DNA of 64,000 bases. Source: Candidatus Binataceae bacterium (GTDB lineage: Bacteria; Desulfobacterota; Binatia; Binatales; Binataceae). The stretch covers positions 1 to 64,000 of the forward strand of contig DASXMJ010000149.1 of NCBI GenBank assembly GCA_036495685.1, given 5' to 3'. Shown here piece after piece: positions 40,109 to 48,703 of this stretch. The position numbers and the translations under genes were made by a program. The notes under the pieces were generated by a model. The model was not told where the DNA came from. It did no database searches and saw only the letters and a list, made by a program, of their open reading frames with translations. Within the stretch, counting starts at the first letter, position 1; every line of letters begins with the position of its first letter.

Positions 40109-40982
40109 CCTCGTGCACCGCTGCGATCAGATCGCCAGAGCGTGGCAGCTGCCGGTAATATGGCGAGGTAAAAACCCACCGCACCTTGCCGGTGTGATCG
40201 AGCACAAAAAAAGCCGGAATGGCGTTGTCGGGCTCACCGTTGCGGTGATGCTGGACCAGCCCGAGCGGTCCCAGGACGGTTTCGTGCTCATCGCTAAGGA
40301 GCGGCACGTCGGAATGCAAAAAGCCGGACAGCATTTTTGAGCGATCGATTGGATCCGCGCTCAGCGCGATTAGCGCCACGCCGTTTTTCCGCAGTTGTGG
40401 CAGCACCGAATTCAGATCCGCGATTTCGTGGCGGGCAAACGCACAGTAGTCACCGCGATAGACGTACACCAGGGTAGCCCTCGACCCTTGGGTCGCAGGA
40501 CCCTGGTGGATGACACCGTGCTGGTCGGGAAGCGCAAATGCCGGGAACCTGCCGCCGACCCCGACCGCCAGATGAAACGGCGGATTCAGGGTGCCACGCA
40601 AGGTGTAACTTATGAATCGCCCGCCGCCGACTCCGATCGCCGCGCTCGCGAAGATCGCCAGCAGCGAGAAACCGAGCTTTGCGTGGGGCGACCACAGCCG
40701 CAGGGCCTCTCGCACGCCGGCCAGCGCGATTACCAGGGCCGCGGCGATCAGACCATACGATGGCCAGGGGATGCGTTCGTGAATGCCGAGAGACTCGGAC
40801 GACCAGAAGTTGAGCAACACCCATTCGTAAGTTCCGAAGCCGATCGCTGTGAGCGCGAGCGCAGCCAGAGCGCGCAACGGTTGGAAGGGCGGGGTGACCC
40901 AGACGACTTCTTCGGGCGCGGGTTCCGACGCTGGTTGCGGGGCGGGAACGATTGTGGCGGCGGGCTCTTGGTCGGCGCGCAT
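40086..40982 (-). CDS. membrane-anchored AhpC/TSA-type redoxin
   Basis: The 298-residue protein has a Pro/Ala-rich N-terminus, three predicted membrane spans (about 36-58, 74-93 and 103-122), and a C-terminal peroxiredoxin-like thioredoxin fold. The active-site block YRGDYCAFARHEIADLN holds Cys180, but the position of the usual second Cys (WCPFCR in relatives) is Ala183. It is thus a one-Cys enzyme if active. It is probably a thiol peroxidase or disulfide-handling protein on the membrane. The ATG at 40982 overlaps the upstream hydrolase stop (TGATG). It converges on thiE. Confidence 0.82.
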   Translation of the reverse strand: MRADQEPAATIVPAPQPASEPAPEEVVWVTPPFQPLRALAALALTAIGFGTYEWVLLNFWSSESLGIHERIPWPSYGLIAAALVIALAGVREALRLWSPHAKLGFSLLAIFASAAIGVGGGRFISYTLRGTLNPPFHLAVGVGGRFPAFALPDQHGVIHQGPATQGSRATLVYVYRGDYCAFARHEIADLNSVLPQLRKNGVALIALSADPIDRSKMLSGFLHSDVPLLSDEHETVLGPLGLVQHHRNGEPDNAIPAFFVLDHTGKVRWVFTSPYYRQLPRSGDLIAAVHEVTNSAQP

Positions 40983-41617
40983 CAGGCTGGAATGAGTTCT
41001 TTGAGCTCGGCAACCGTCGCGAATTCGATTCCCGCGTGCCTCCACTTATGCCGAATGGCATCGGCATCGTCGCCGATATCGGCTATCGCGTCGCTCACGA
41101 TCGTGAGCTTTGGGCCAAGCTGGGTGAGACCCTCCACCGCATGAGCGACGCAGATTTCCGTGTACACGCCGTAGAGCACTACGTCGCGAAACGGCTCCAG
41201 CAACATCCGCAGGATCGCGCGCGCGTGCCGGTTGCCAATAAACACGTCGAACTCCTGTTTCTCGAACACGATTTCCCCCTGGTGACTCAGCGCGGTCTCG
41301 ATCTCTTTGGGGCTGAGCGGATGGTTGGGGATATAGAGCGGATGGAGCGGCTCGGTCTCGGCGATTTTTTTCTGTCCCTCGCTGCCGTCCATGCAGTGAT
41401 CGTCGTGCTTGCCGCCGTTGCGTTTGAGTTCCGGGTCGTTGGGAAAATGGCGATCCACGGAGCACACGATGCGGATGCGATTGTCCCGCGCCATCGTGGT
41501 AAGCGCTGCAAGTGCCGGGATGATCCGCTCCGCGCCGGAGACGTACAGCGTGCCGCCCGGGAGTAGGAAATCGCGCTGCGTGTCAACGTCGTAGAATATT
41601 GTAGATTCCGGTTGCAC
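40982..41617 (-). CDS. isochorismatase-superfamily cysteine hydrolase, nicotinamidase-like
   Basis: The 211-residue protein shows the nicotinamidase/isochorismatase catalytic triad: Asp12 in DTQRDF, Lys120 in IVFEKQEFDVF, and Cys156 in GVYTEICVAHAV. A metal-site-like DRHFPND segment and HDDHCMDGSEG follow the layout of PncA-type nicotinamidases. NAD salvage is plausible, but other amidase substrates are possible. It is coupled by a TGATG overlap to the membrane redoxin downstream, an association whose meaning is unclear. Confidence 0.87.
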   Translation of the reverse strand: MQPESTIFYDVDTQRDFLLPGGTLYVSGAERIIPALAALTTMARDNRIRIVCSVDRHFPNDPELKRNGGKHDDHCMDGSEGQKKIAETEPLHPLYIPNHPLSPKEIETALSHQGEIVFEKQEFDVFIGNRHARAILRMLLEPFRDVVLYGVYTEICVAHAVEGLTQLGPKLTIVSDAIADIGDDADAIRHKWRHAGIEFATVAELKELIPA

Positions 41618-41680
41618 GATCGGAATTCGGTCCGCGCCTCTCTTCAGTGTATTCCGATTCGTGCGTGGTGGGTAAGCGGA

Positions 41681-42589
41681 TTAGAAGTGACCGGGTTCCC
41701 GCTCGCGGCGATTGTCACATTCAAGCTGAACGGTCATGTGATGGATGTTGAATTTCCTCTGCAGCAACTGCGACATCTCTGAGAGTACCTGGTCGTGATC
41801 GACCGCGTCGGTCACCACGCAATGCGCCGAGAGCGCAACCTCGCGGGTGGTCAGACACCATACGTGAAGGTCGTGCACCTCTTCGGTCCCATCCACCGCG
41901 AGCAGATCTTCACGCAGTTGGGCGAGATCTATGTGCCCCGGAACCGATTCCATCAGGATATCGACCCCTTCGCGCACCAGGCCCCACGAGCTGTAAAGCA
42001 CCAGCGCGCCGATCAGTATGCTGACCGCGGGGTCTGCCTGCACGAACCCGGTGAAGTAGACCAGTGCACCCGCGATCAGGACGCCACCCGAACCGATAAG
42101 GTCCGAGAGCACGTGGACAAACACCGCCCGCAACGCCATTCCGCGGCCACCGTGCGGACCGTCTTTGTGCTCGGCCGTCAACCACGCCGAAAACGTATTG
42201 ACAGCAATTCCGACCAGCGCCACTGCCATCACGCCAAGGCCGTGCACCTGTTCGGGATGACGCAGGCGGCTGGCCGCTTCGATCCAGATGAACACGACCA
42301 GCAGCCACAGGAACAAACCGTTGAGCAGCGCACCCAGGATCTCGGCACGAAGATAGCCGAAGGTTTTCCCGACCGTCGCCGGTCGGGCCGAAATCCACAG
42401 CGTCAACAAGCTCAGGCAGATCGCCGCAATATCGGTCATCATGTGGACCGCGTCCGAGAGCAAGGCGAGGCTGTTGGTAAGCCAGCCCGCTACCACCTCG
42501 GCGATGAAATAGAGTGACGCGACCGCGAGCACGATGTACAGGCGGCGCCGATCAGCGGCTACGCTCGAATGTGAGTCAGGCGCGTCCAT
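41681..42589 (-). CDS. cation diffusion facilitator family transporter
   Basis: The 302-residue CDF exporter of the CzcD/ZitB type has six membrane spans (about 16-205) and a cytoplasmic ferredoxin-like domain. The intramembrane metal site is seen as HMMTD near residue 49 and HVLSD near 155, the HxxxD pairs of zinc-type CDFs. The C-terminal domain has HDLHVWCLTTREVALSAHCVV. It should expel Zn2+, Co2+ or Cd2+ in exchange for protons. It is a single gene downstream of apt. An ArsR-type regulator lies 0.7 kb upstream but is separated by apt and lacks metal motifs. Confidence 0.95.
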   Translation of the reverse strand: MDAPDSHSSVAADRRRLYIVLAVASLYFIAEVVAGWLTNSLALLSDAVHMMTDIAAICLSLLTLWISARPATVGKTFGYLRAEILGALLNGLFLWLLVVFIWIEAASRLRHPEQVHGLGVMAVALVGIAVNTFSAWLTAEHKDGPHGGRGMALRAVFVHVLSDLIGSGGVLIAGALVYFTGFVQADPAVSILIGALVLYSSWGLVREGVDILMESVPGHIDLAQLREDLLAVDGTEEVHDLHVWCLTTREVALSAHCVVTDAVDHDQVLSEMSQLLQRKFNIHHMTVQLECDNRREREPGHF

Positions 42590-42631
42590 GGCAGCACGAA
42601 TTCAGCCGGTGGGTGGTTACCGGCGCCGCGC

Positions 42632-43153
42632 TCAATCATATTGGATTAGCGAAGAACAGTTGACGGGCGTGACTCGTGCGCGCCCGCCCAGGGCTTTCAA
42701 CTCGATAATAAACGAACAGCCGATGACCCGACCACCCATTTTTTCAGCCAGCTTGATGCTGGCCGAGGCGGTCCCGCCGGTTGCGAGCAGATCGTCAACG
42801 ATCAGCACCCGCGAGCCGCTGGTAATTCCGTCGCGATGCATCTGCAATGACGCGCTGCCGTACTCGAGCTCATATGACTCATCGATAGTGTCAAACGGCA
42901 GCTTCCCGGGTTTGCGAGCGATGGTGAATCCGACCCCCAGGCGATAAGCGACAGGTGCGCCCACGATGAACCCGCGGGATTCGATTCCCAGCACCACATC
43001 GGCCGCTCCGAGATACCGCTCGGCCATCAGGTCGATAACCTGCGCGAACGCGCGGGCATTTCTTAGTAATGGGGTGATGTCCCGGAAGATGATCCCGGGC
43101 TTGGGAAAGTCGGGAATATCGCGGACGAGGTTTTTCAGCTCCTCGATGGTCAT
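42632..43153 (-). CDS. apt: adenine phosphoribosyltransferase
   Basis: The 173-residue APRT salvages adenine to AMP. It has IRDIPDFPKPGIIFRDITPLL at the start, GIESRGFIVGAPVAYRLG, the RKPGKLP loop, and the PRPP-binding motif VLIVDDLLATGGTASA. The ATG at 43153 matches the family N-terminus (TIEELKNLVRDIPDFP); the frame upstream is shadow. The neighbour downstream is the CDF gene at 42 bases. Confidence 0.96.
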   Translation of the reverse strand: MTIEELKNLVRDIPDFPKPGIIFRDITPLLRNARAFAQVIDLMAERYLGAADVVLGIESRGFIVGAPVAYRLGVGFTIARKPGKLPFDTIDESYELEYGSASLQMHRDGITSGSRVLIVDDLLATGGTASASIKLAEKMGGRVIGCSFIIELKALGGRARVTPVNCSSLIQYD

Positions 43154-43279
43154 TGCCTGGCCTTCTGCGTGTACCGCGTCGCGGGGAAGTACGACGGAGC
43201 ATGTAAGAATACCCGCGGCCAGGTGAAAGAACAATTTGCACAGTCTGGAAGATGCGAAAGCGCAGCCGAAGGGCGGTCA

Positions 43280-43633
43280 TCACTTATGTTTGCGGTCGCG
43301 CTTTTTCTCCCCGGCTTGCAGCTCGCGCAGGTAGTCATCGAGGCGGTCGAAGCTTTCCTCCCAGAAGCGGCGGTAGCGCTCCAGCCACTCGGCCGCATCC
43401 TTGAGCGGGGTCGCTTTAAGACTGCACGGGCGCCACTGCGCTTCGCGGCCCCGCGTGATCAGCCCGGCTCGTTCCAACACCTTAAGATGCTTGGAGATGG
43501 CCGGCATGCTCATCTCGAATGGCTGCGCGAGTTCGGTCACCGAAAGTTCGCCCAACGCCAGACGGGCAAGAATCGCGCGCCGGGTGGGATCGGCGAGCGC
43601 GGAAAAAGTGTTGCTTAGAGTGTCAGGCGTCAT
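43280..43633 (-). CDS. ArsR-family winged-helix transcriptional regulator
   Basis: The 117-residue protein has LADPTRRAILARLALGELSVTELAQPFEMSMPAISKHLKVLERAGLI, the ArsR helix-turn-helix with recognition helix SMPAISKHLKVL. No ELCVCDL metal-binding motif is present, so it belongs to the SRPBCC-associated, non-metal subgroup rather than the metal sensors. Its usual AHSA1/SRPBCC partner gene is not adjacent. The C-terminus is very basic (KKRDRKHK). The target is unknown. Confidence 0.9.
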   Translation of the reverse strand: MTPDTLSNTFSALADPTRRAILARLALGELSVTELAQPFEMSMPAISKHLKVLERAGLITRGREAQWRPCSLKATPLKDAAEWLERYRRFWEESFDRLDDYLRELQAGEKKRDRKHK

Positions 43634-43809
43634 CAGGCCACGAACCTCACCACTAGATAACTAAATGGTTAAATATCGTACGCCCGCTTGTCAATGGGCA
43701 GCGAAAATCACCACGCCCCGACCCGCCCCCTTTGGGGTGGGCCGGCACCCTCACCGCGCACCTTACAGACGCATCACCGTGATGCAGATCATTGTAATTC
43801 CCGCGAAGA

Positions 43810-44589
43810 CTACCACGTCCCGCTCTGCTCGGCGTAAGTGATTCCCGGGGCCGCCGGCGGCTCGGGGAGGTAGGCGAGGGGATTGTGGGCGACATTTTCG
43901 TAGCGCACTTCGAAGTGCAGGTTTGCGCCGGTGGTGCGGCCGCTGGTGCCGATTCGAGCGATGGTCTGCCCGCGCACCACGCGGGCGCCTTCTTTGACCA
44001 GGTTTACTTCGTTGTGGCCATACACGGTTGCGTAGTCGTCGTCGTGACCGATGATTACGACATTGCCGTAGCCATGCAGCACGCCGGAAAAAATCACTGT
44101 ACCGCCATCGGCCGCGTGCACCGGGGTGCCTTCCGGAGCTGCGATGTCGATTCCTTGGTGCATCGCGCCGTTGCGAATCCCGAACCCCGACGACACCATC
44201 CCATCGGAAACCGGCCATCCGAATTGCCGCGACGCGCGCTCGCCGTGATAGGGGAAGGCGTGTGAGGTTCCCGCGTAAGCCGGAGCTGACCCGCGGTAGA
44301 TGCTCGGAATGGTTAGGATCTGTCCCACGCGCAGGTCGCGCGGGTTAGTGAGGCCATTGGCGTTCATCAGGGCGGTGGTGCTAACGCCGAATTTCGCCGC
44401 GATGCGGTAGACCGTATCGCCGGATTTCACCAGGTAGCTGGTCTGCGATGAGGAAACCACCGCCGGGGGAGGAGGCGGTGCACTGCTACCGCACCCGATC
44501 AGTACGAGCACGCTCATCAGCGGCCAGAGCGCAGCCGCCACCCCCGCGTACGTCCGCCACCCGCCAACCTTCACCGCCCCTGTCGCCAA
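43810..44589 (-). CDS. NlpD-like lipoprotein, LysM plus M23 peptidase domain
   Basis: The 259-residue lipoprotein has a lipobox ending at Cys33 (LVLIGC), a Pro-rich spacer, and a LysM domain (YLVKSGDTVYRIAAKFGVSTTALMNANGL, about 55-98). A C-terminal M23 domain has the zinc motifs HQGIDIAAPEG and LHFEVRYENVAHNP, so the peptidase site looks intact. E. coli NlpD lacks an active site and instead activates amidase AmiC. It is followed upstream by pcm at 126 bases, the classical pcm-nlpD neighbourhood. The role is peptidoglycan hydrolysis or its control at the cell envelope. Confidence 0.93.
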   Translation of the reverse strand: MATGAVKVGGWRTYAGVAAALWPLMSVLVLIGCGSSAPPPPPAVVSSSQTSYLVKSGDTVYRIAAKFGVSTTALMNANGLTNPRDLRVGQILTIPSIYRGSAPAYAGTSHAFPYHGERASRQFGWPVSDGMVSSGFGIRNGAMHQGIDIAAPEGTPVHAADGGTVIFSGVLHGYGNVVIIGHDDDYATVYGHNEVNLVKEGARVVRGQTIARIGTSGRTTGANLHFEVRYENVAHNPLAYLPEPPAAPGITYAEQSGTW

Positions 44590-44715
44590 CCTCCTGTGGC
44601 CCTGATTCGTCCGGGCCGGGCATCGGCATTATATCATTGACTGCCAGCTACAGTTCGATCACGTGCCCGTCAAGGTCGGAACGCGCCCCGGACCCTATTC
44701 TGCGCGCGTCGCGCG

Positions 44716-45357
44716 CTACTCGCTGAAACCCTGCTTGCCGGTCATTTTCACGTAACGGCATTCGCCGAAATATTCTTCCTGCCAGTGACCGTTGTTCAGG
44801 CTGACCCTCACCAGGCTCTGTAACTCATCCTCTCCGATCGGGGCGACCAGACGTCCTCCAGGAGCGAGCTGCTGCAGCATCATCCTAGGGATATGGGGCA
44901 TCGCCGCGCTGACTATGATCGCGTCATACGGCGCGGCAGTGGCATAGGCCTCGGACCCATCCCCCAAAATCAGATGTACATTGGCCAGGCCCATCGCGCC
45001 CAGAAGAATTCGCGCCCGCTGATGAAGGTGTTCGATGCATTCGATCGAGTAGACCTCGTGCACCAGGTGCGCAAGCACCGCCGCCTGGTAGCCGGAACCG
45101 GTTCCTACCTCGAGCACCCGCTCGCTGCCCAGGAGCGCGGCAGCTTCGCACGTGAGCGCGACCATGTAAGGCTGCGAGATGGTCTGCGAATCACCGATGG
45201 GCAGCGGGCCGTCGTCGTAGGCATGTTCCGCGTATTCGGCAGGAATAAATCGATGGCGCTCCACCGAGCGCATCGCGGCCAGTACTCGAGGATCGCGAAC
45301 CCCGCGCGCCTCGATCTGCTCCTGGACCATCCGCGCCCGTGCTTGAGTCAAGTCCAT
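44716..45357 (-). CDS. pcm: protein-L-isoaspartate O-methyltransferase
   Basis: The 213-residue PCMT repairs damaged L-isoaspartyl residues using SAM. It has VRDPRVLAAMRSVERHRFIP, the DGPLPIGDSQTISQPYMVALTCEAA block that binds the substrate, the SAM motif VLEVGTGSGYQAAVLA, and a final GRLVAPIGEDELQ. It is adjacent to the NlpD-like gene on the same strand and probably cotranscribed with it, as in many proteobacteria (surE-pcm-nlpD order; surE is not in the window). Confidence 0.97.
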   Translation of the reverse strand: MDLTQARARMVQEQIEARGVRDPRVLAAMRSVERHRFIPAEYAEHAYDDGPLPIGDSQTISQPYMVALTCEAAALLGSERVLEVGTGSGYQAAVLAHLVHEVYSIECIEHLHQRARILLGAMGLANVHLILGDGSEAYATAAPYDAIIVSAAMPHIPRMMLQQLAPGGRLVAPIGEDELQSLVRVSLNNGHWQEEYFGECRYVKMTGKQGFSE

Positions 45358-45527
45358 CGATGCTGACCCCGATTATACGCGTGCCGCCGCAAGCGTTTAA
45401 GGGCAACTTACGCACGACGCGTGGTCCTCACATACCGATCGGTTTGTAATTTCCTTGGCCGCTGTGTTAGGCCGACTGATGAGGTGCGTCGAAGGGGCCG
45501 CACCTTGAATTGGGAGGCGGCACGCTG

Positions 45528-46328
45528 ATGGCGGACGAAGCACAAGCTTGGCGTGAACAGACGGTCGCGGTCGACGGCACCAGCCTAATCGTCGAGAGAG
45601 GCGGCGCAGGCAGACCCTTGCTGGTTCTCCATGACGAGCTGGGTAATCCGGGATGGCTAAAGTGGACCCGCGCACTCGCGAAGCGCCGAACTCTCCTTAT
45701 CCCCCTTCATCCCGGGTTTGGCCGCACCGAGCGCGCGGAATGGATGCTTTCGATTCGCGATCTCGCGGGCTTTTATTCGCGTTACGTCAAGGAAAACGGG
45801 CTCGGCCCGGTCGATGCGATCGGGTTTTCGATGGGCGGATGGATTGCCGCGGACATGGCGGCGTCGAATCCAACCCAATTTCGCAAGCTGGTCCTGGTCG
45901 CACCAACCGGCATTCGACCACCCACCGGCGACATCCTCGACATCTTTCAGGTCATGGCGCCGCAGCAGGTCATCGCCAGCGTGTATAGTCCCGCCAACAC
46001 TCCCGAGTTCGGCGAGCTGTACGGTGGACCCATGTTGCCCGAGCAATTCGAGAAGTTCGAAGAAGCCCGCGCCCAAACCGCGCGACTCGCGTGGACCCCA
46101 TATATGCACAACCCCACCTTGCCGCGCCTCTTGGGAGTTGCGGCTGGACTGCCTACACTGATCGTGTGGGGCAAGCAGGATGCGATCGTCCCGGTGAGCA
46201 CGGCCGAAGCATATCGGCAGGCGATCGGAGGCGCGCGCGTGGTGACGTTCGACAACTGTGGTCATCGCCCGGAAATCGAGAAATCCGCGGAGTTCGTCCG
46301 CGAGGTTGAAGCGTTCCTCGGGGAATAG
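45528..46328 (+). CDS. alpha/beta-fold hydrolase
   Basis: The 266-residue hydrolase has the canonical fold: LLVLHDELGNPGW oxyanion strand, HPGFGRTE, the nucleophile elbow GFSMGG with Ser101, a late aspartate in VWGKQDAIVP, and a catalytic His in DNCGHRPEIEKSAEFV. I took the ATG at 45528, preceded by a GGGAGG site, over the TTG at 45510. It is followed after 27 bases by a large LLM flavin oxidoreductase, so the pair is an operon. The substrate is unknown. Confidence 0.9.
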   Translation: MADEAQAWREQTVAVDGTSLIVERGGAGRPLLVLHDELGNPGWLKWTRALAKRRTLLIPLHPGFGRTERAEWMLSIRDLAGFYSRYVKENGLGPVDAIGFSMGGWIAADMAASNPTQFRKLVLVAPTGIRPPTGDILDIFQVMAPQQVIASVYSPANTPEFGELYGGPMLPEQFEKFEEARAQTARLAWTPYMHNPTLPRLLGVAAGLPTLIVWGKQDAIVPVSTAEAYRQAIGGARVVTFDNCGHRPEIEKSAEFVREVEAFLGE

Positions 46329-46355
46329 GCTCCGGAACGCAGAGGAGATGCGGCC

Positions 46356-47735
46356 ATGCACATAATGTATTTCACCGAGCGTCCCTATCGGCACGTTCCC
46401 AACGATGAAGTTATCAAGAACGGCTTCTTTGGAATTCCGAACAAGCATTTCGATTCCGCCAAGGGCTCGCAGCTGCTCAACGAATATCTCGACGAAAAGG
46501 TCCTCGCGGAGCAGCTCGGCTTCGATGGCGTGATGTTGAATGAACATCACGACACCGCGTTCTGCATGGGCTCGGTGATGAACGTGGAGGCCGCCATTCT
46601 GGCGCGTATCACGGAGCGCGTGAAGATCGTGCTGCTGGGCAACCCGCTGCCGGTGGTCGGCAATCCGCTGCGGCTCGCCGAAGAACTGTCGATGATCGAC
46701 ATGATTTCGCACGGCCGTCTGGTTGCGGGATGGGTTCGCGGCGCGGGCAGCGAGCAATTTGCGACCAACGCCAACCCCGGCTACAACCGCGAATACTTCA
46801 ACGAGGCGCATGAGCTCGTGGTGCAGGCGTGGACTCGGCCGGGCCCGTGGCGCTACGAAGGCAAGCATTTCAACTATCGTTTCGTCGACCCGTGGGCGCT
46901 GCCGCTTCAGAAACCTCATCCTCCCATCTGGATTCCCGGTCTGCTCAGCCCCGAAACCGTCGTCTGGTGCGCACAGCACCGCTATCCGTACATCGCGCTA
47001 GCGACCTTCCTCGAGCCGACCGTCGAACTGTGGAACATTTATCGTGATGCGGCGGCAAAGGAGGGCTACCAGGTAGGTTCCGAGAACTTCGGCTATTTGC
47101 AGAAGGTGTTTGTTGCGGAGACCGAGGAGAAGGCGCGCGACCTCGCCAAATGGGACATGTTCGGCGGCGCGGGAATTGGCTACAGCCTGTTCGGCAAGCC
47201 GCAATGGATGTTCCCCCCGGGCTACAACTCCAAAGAAGCGACCCGGCGCGTCGCGCGGCAATTCTCGGATCCGAATTCTTCGGCGGGCAGTCCGTTTGCC
47301 GACGCGACTACCGGCCGCAGTTCCAACGGCACCAGCGTGGCGGAATCGCAAATCGATTTTCGCACCGGGGTCTGGCAGGAGCAGAAGATCGACGTCGAAG
47401 CCACCCGCAAGCAAATCCTCGAGACCTTCCCCCAGGTGGAACGTTCGCTGCAGGTGATTTGCGGAACGCCCAAGAGTGTCATCCCGAAGATTCGTAAGGT
47501 GCTCGAGGTGTTGCGGCCGGGAATCTTCGGCTTCTGGCAAAACGACGGACCGATTTCGGCCGAGGCGCGCACCACCAATATCCGCCTGATCGCCGAGGAG
47601 GTACTTCCCGCGACGCGGGAAATCGGCAAAGAGTTGGGCCTGGTGTCGCCGTTCGACGTGCAGCCAGGCTCGCGCAAGCTACCGGCCTCGGGTGTTCCGG
47701 AATCGGTCGGCTCACTGGCGCCGCTGGCATCGTAG
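46356..47735 (+). CDS. LLM-class flavin-dependent oxidoreductase, long form
   Basis: This 459-residue bacterial-luciferase-like TIM barrel is larger than the common 300-350-residue type. It has FDGVMLNEHHDTAFC, KIVLLGNPLPVVGNPLRLAEELSMIDMISHGRLVAGWVRG, and PHPPIWIPGL. An extra polar, Ser/Gly-rich insertion (about 310-345, SAGSPFADATTGRSSNGTSV) precedes the C-terminal helices. Such enzymes use reduced FMN or F420 to oxygenate or oxidise organic substrates. An RBS (GAGGAGATG) precedes it. It is coupled to the upstream hydrolase; the substrate is unknown. Confidence 0.9.
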   Translation: MHIMYFTERPYRHVPNDEVIKNGFFGIPNKHFDSAKGSQLLNEYLDEKVLAEQLGFDGVMLNEHHDTAFCMGSVMNVEAAILARITERVKIVLLGNPLPVVGNPLRLAEELSMIDMISHGRLVAGWVRGAGSEQFATNANPGYNREYFNEAHELVVQAWTRPGPWRYEGKHFNYRFVDPWALPLQKPHPPIWIPGLLSPETVVWCAQHRYPYIALATFLEPTVELWNIYRDAAAKEGYQVGSENFGYLQKVFVAETEEKARDLAKWDMFGGAGIGYSLFGKPQWMFPPGYNSKEATRRVARQFSDPNSSAGSPFADATTGRSSNGTSVAESQIDFRTGVWQEQKIDVEATRKQILETFPQVERSLQVICGTPKSVIPKIRKVLEVLRPGIFGFWQNDGPISAEARTTNIRLIAEEVLPATREIGKELGLVSPFDVQPGSRKLPASGVPESVGSLAPLAS

Positions 47736-47747
47736 AAAAAGGAAAAT

Positions 47748-47793
47748 CCGCGGACTTGCGCAGATCTCGGAAATCGACGCTGCGCACCCGCGG
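47748..47793 (-). terminator. long hairpin with T-rich tail on minus strand
   Basis: CCGCGG (47748-47753) and TGCGCAG (47757-47763) pair with CTGCGCA (47780-47786) and CCGCGG (47788-47793). Reading the minus strand, the hairpin is followed by ATTTTCCTTTTTC (47747 down to 47735). This fits an intrinsic terminator for the alpha/beta hydrolase gene ending at 47806; it may serve both convergent genes. Confidence 0.7.
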
Positions 47794-47805
47794 ACGCCCT
47801 GATTC

Positions 47806-48669
47806 TTATCCGATCGTCAGCTTTAGCCACGCCAGCAGATCGCCGAGCACTTCCTCGCGATTGGTCTCGTTCATTACCTCGTGCCGCGCATCGGGGTAGT
47901 AGCGCTCTGACACGTTCGTGATTGCGGCTGCGCGATAACGTGCGGCGACCGGCTTGAGCCATTCAAGTTTGTGATTCACTGGGTCCGCGTCGCCGGCGAA
48001 GAGGTAGATGGGCAGGTCCTTGCGGATTCGTGCGAGTTCCTTGGGATCTGCCAGCCGCAGCGCCGACATCCCCAGACTCATCATCGACGCCGGCGTCAGT
48101 TGAAAACCGCACAGCGGATCGGCAACGTACGCGTCAACCGCGCCGGTATCACGCGACAGCCAGTCGAAGTGGGTCCGCGCCGGTTCGAAGGCCTTGTTGA
48201 ATGCGGTCAGGTCACCATCGGGTGTCGAATTCATCGCGAGCAAATCGGTCGCGACCGATCCGGAAAGAGCGACACCGACAATGTCCAGACTGTGCTCGAT
48301 AATGTATTGCTGGGCCGCAACGGAACCCATGCTGTGACCCAGCAATATCACCGGCAGCGCGTGCTCGCGCTCGCGCGCGATCCTGGTCAGCACCGACATG
48401 TCGTCGACCAGCCCGTTCCATCCTGCCGTCCCGAAATCTCCGATCGAATTCGACCGTGTCCCGCTCAGTCCATGACCGCGATGATCGTTGGCATAGACGT
48501 GGAAGCCCGCTCGATTCAGTGAGGCAGCCACGTGATCGTAGCGTTGCGCGTGTTCGGCCATGCCATGTGAGATTTGAACGATCGCGGAAGCCGGGCCGTG
48601 CGCGGGCCATCGATATGCAGCGATCTCCAGTTGGTCCGAGCTCGTGAACCAGAATTGTTCGCGATTCAT
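47806..48669 (-). CDS. alpha/beta hydrolase, monoglyceride-lipase-like
   Basis: This 287-residue serine hydrolase of the S33/monoglyceride lipase group shows ISHGMAEHAQRYDHVAASL, NDHRGHGLSGTR, and the nucleophile motif GHSMGS with Ser113. The aspartate is in LFAGDADPVNHKLEW, and the histidine in YPDARHEVMNETNREEV. It likely cleaves monoacylglycerols or small esters in the cytoplasm. It has an apparent own terminator downstream and is 34 bases from the methyltransferase gene end on the same strand, so they may be cotranscribed. Confidence 0.92.
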   Translation of the reverse strand: MNREQFWFTSSDQLEIAAYRWPAHGPASAIVQISHGMAEHAQRYDHVAASLNRAGFHVYANDHRGHGLSGTRSNSIGDFGTAGWNGLVDDMSVLTRIAREREHALPVILLGHSMGSVAAQQYIIEHSLDIVGVALSGSVATDLLAMNSTPDGDLTAFNKAFEPARTHFDWLSRDTGAVDAYVADPLCGFQLTPASMMSLGMSALRLADPKELARIRKDLPIYLFAGDADPVNHKLEWLKPVAARYRAAAITNVSERYYPDARHEVMNETNREEVLGDLLAWLKLTIG

Positions 48670-48703
48670 AGACGATGCATTATCGCGATTTTGTGCACGA
48701 ACT

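Noticed and set aside
45657-46979. 440-codon minus-strand frame
   Set aside because: It lies opposite the alpha/beta hydrolase and LLM genes; composition is that of a shadow frame.
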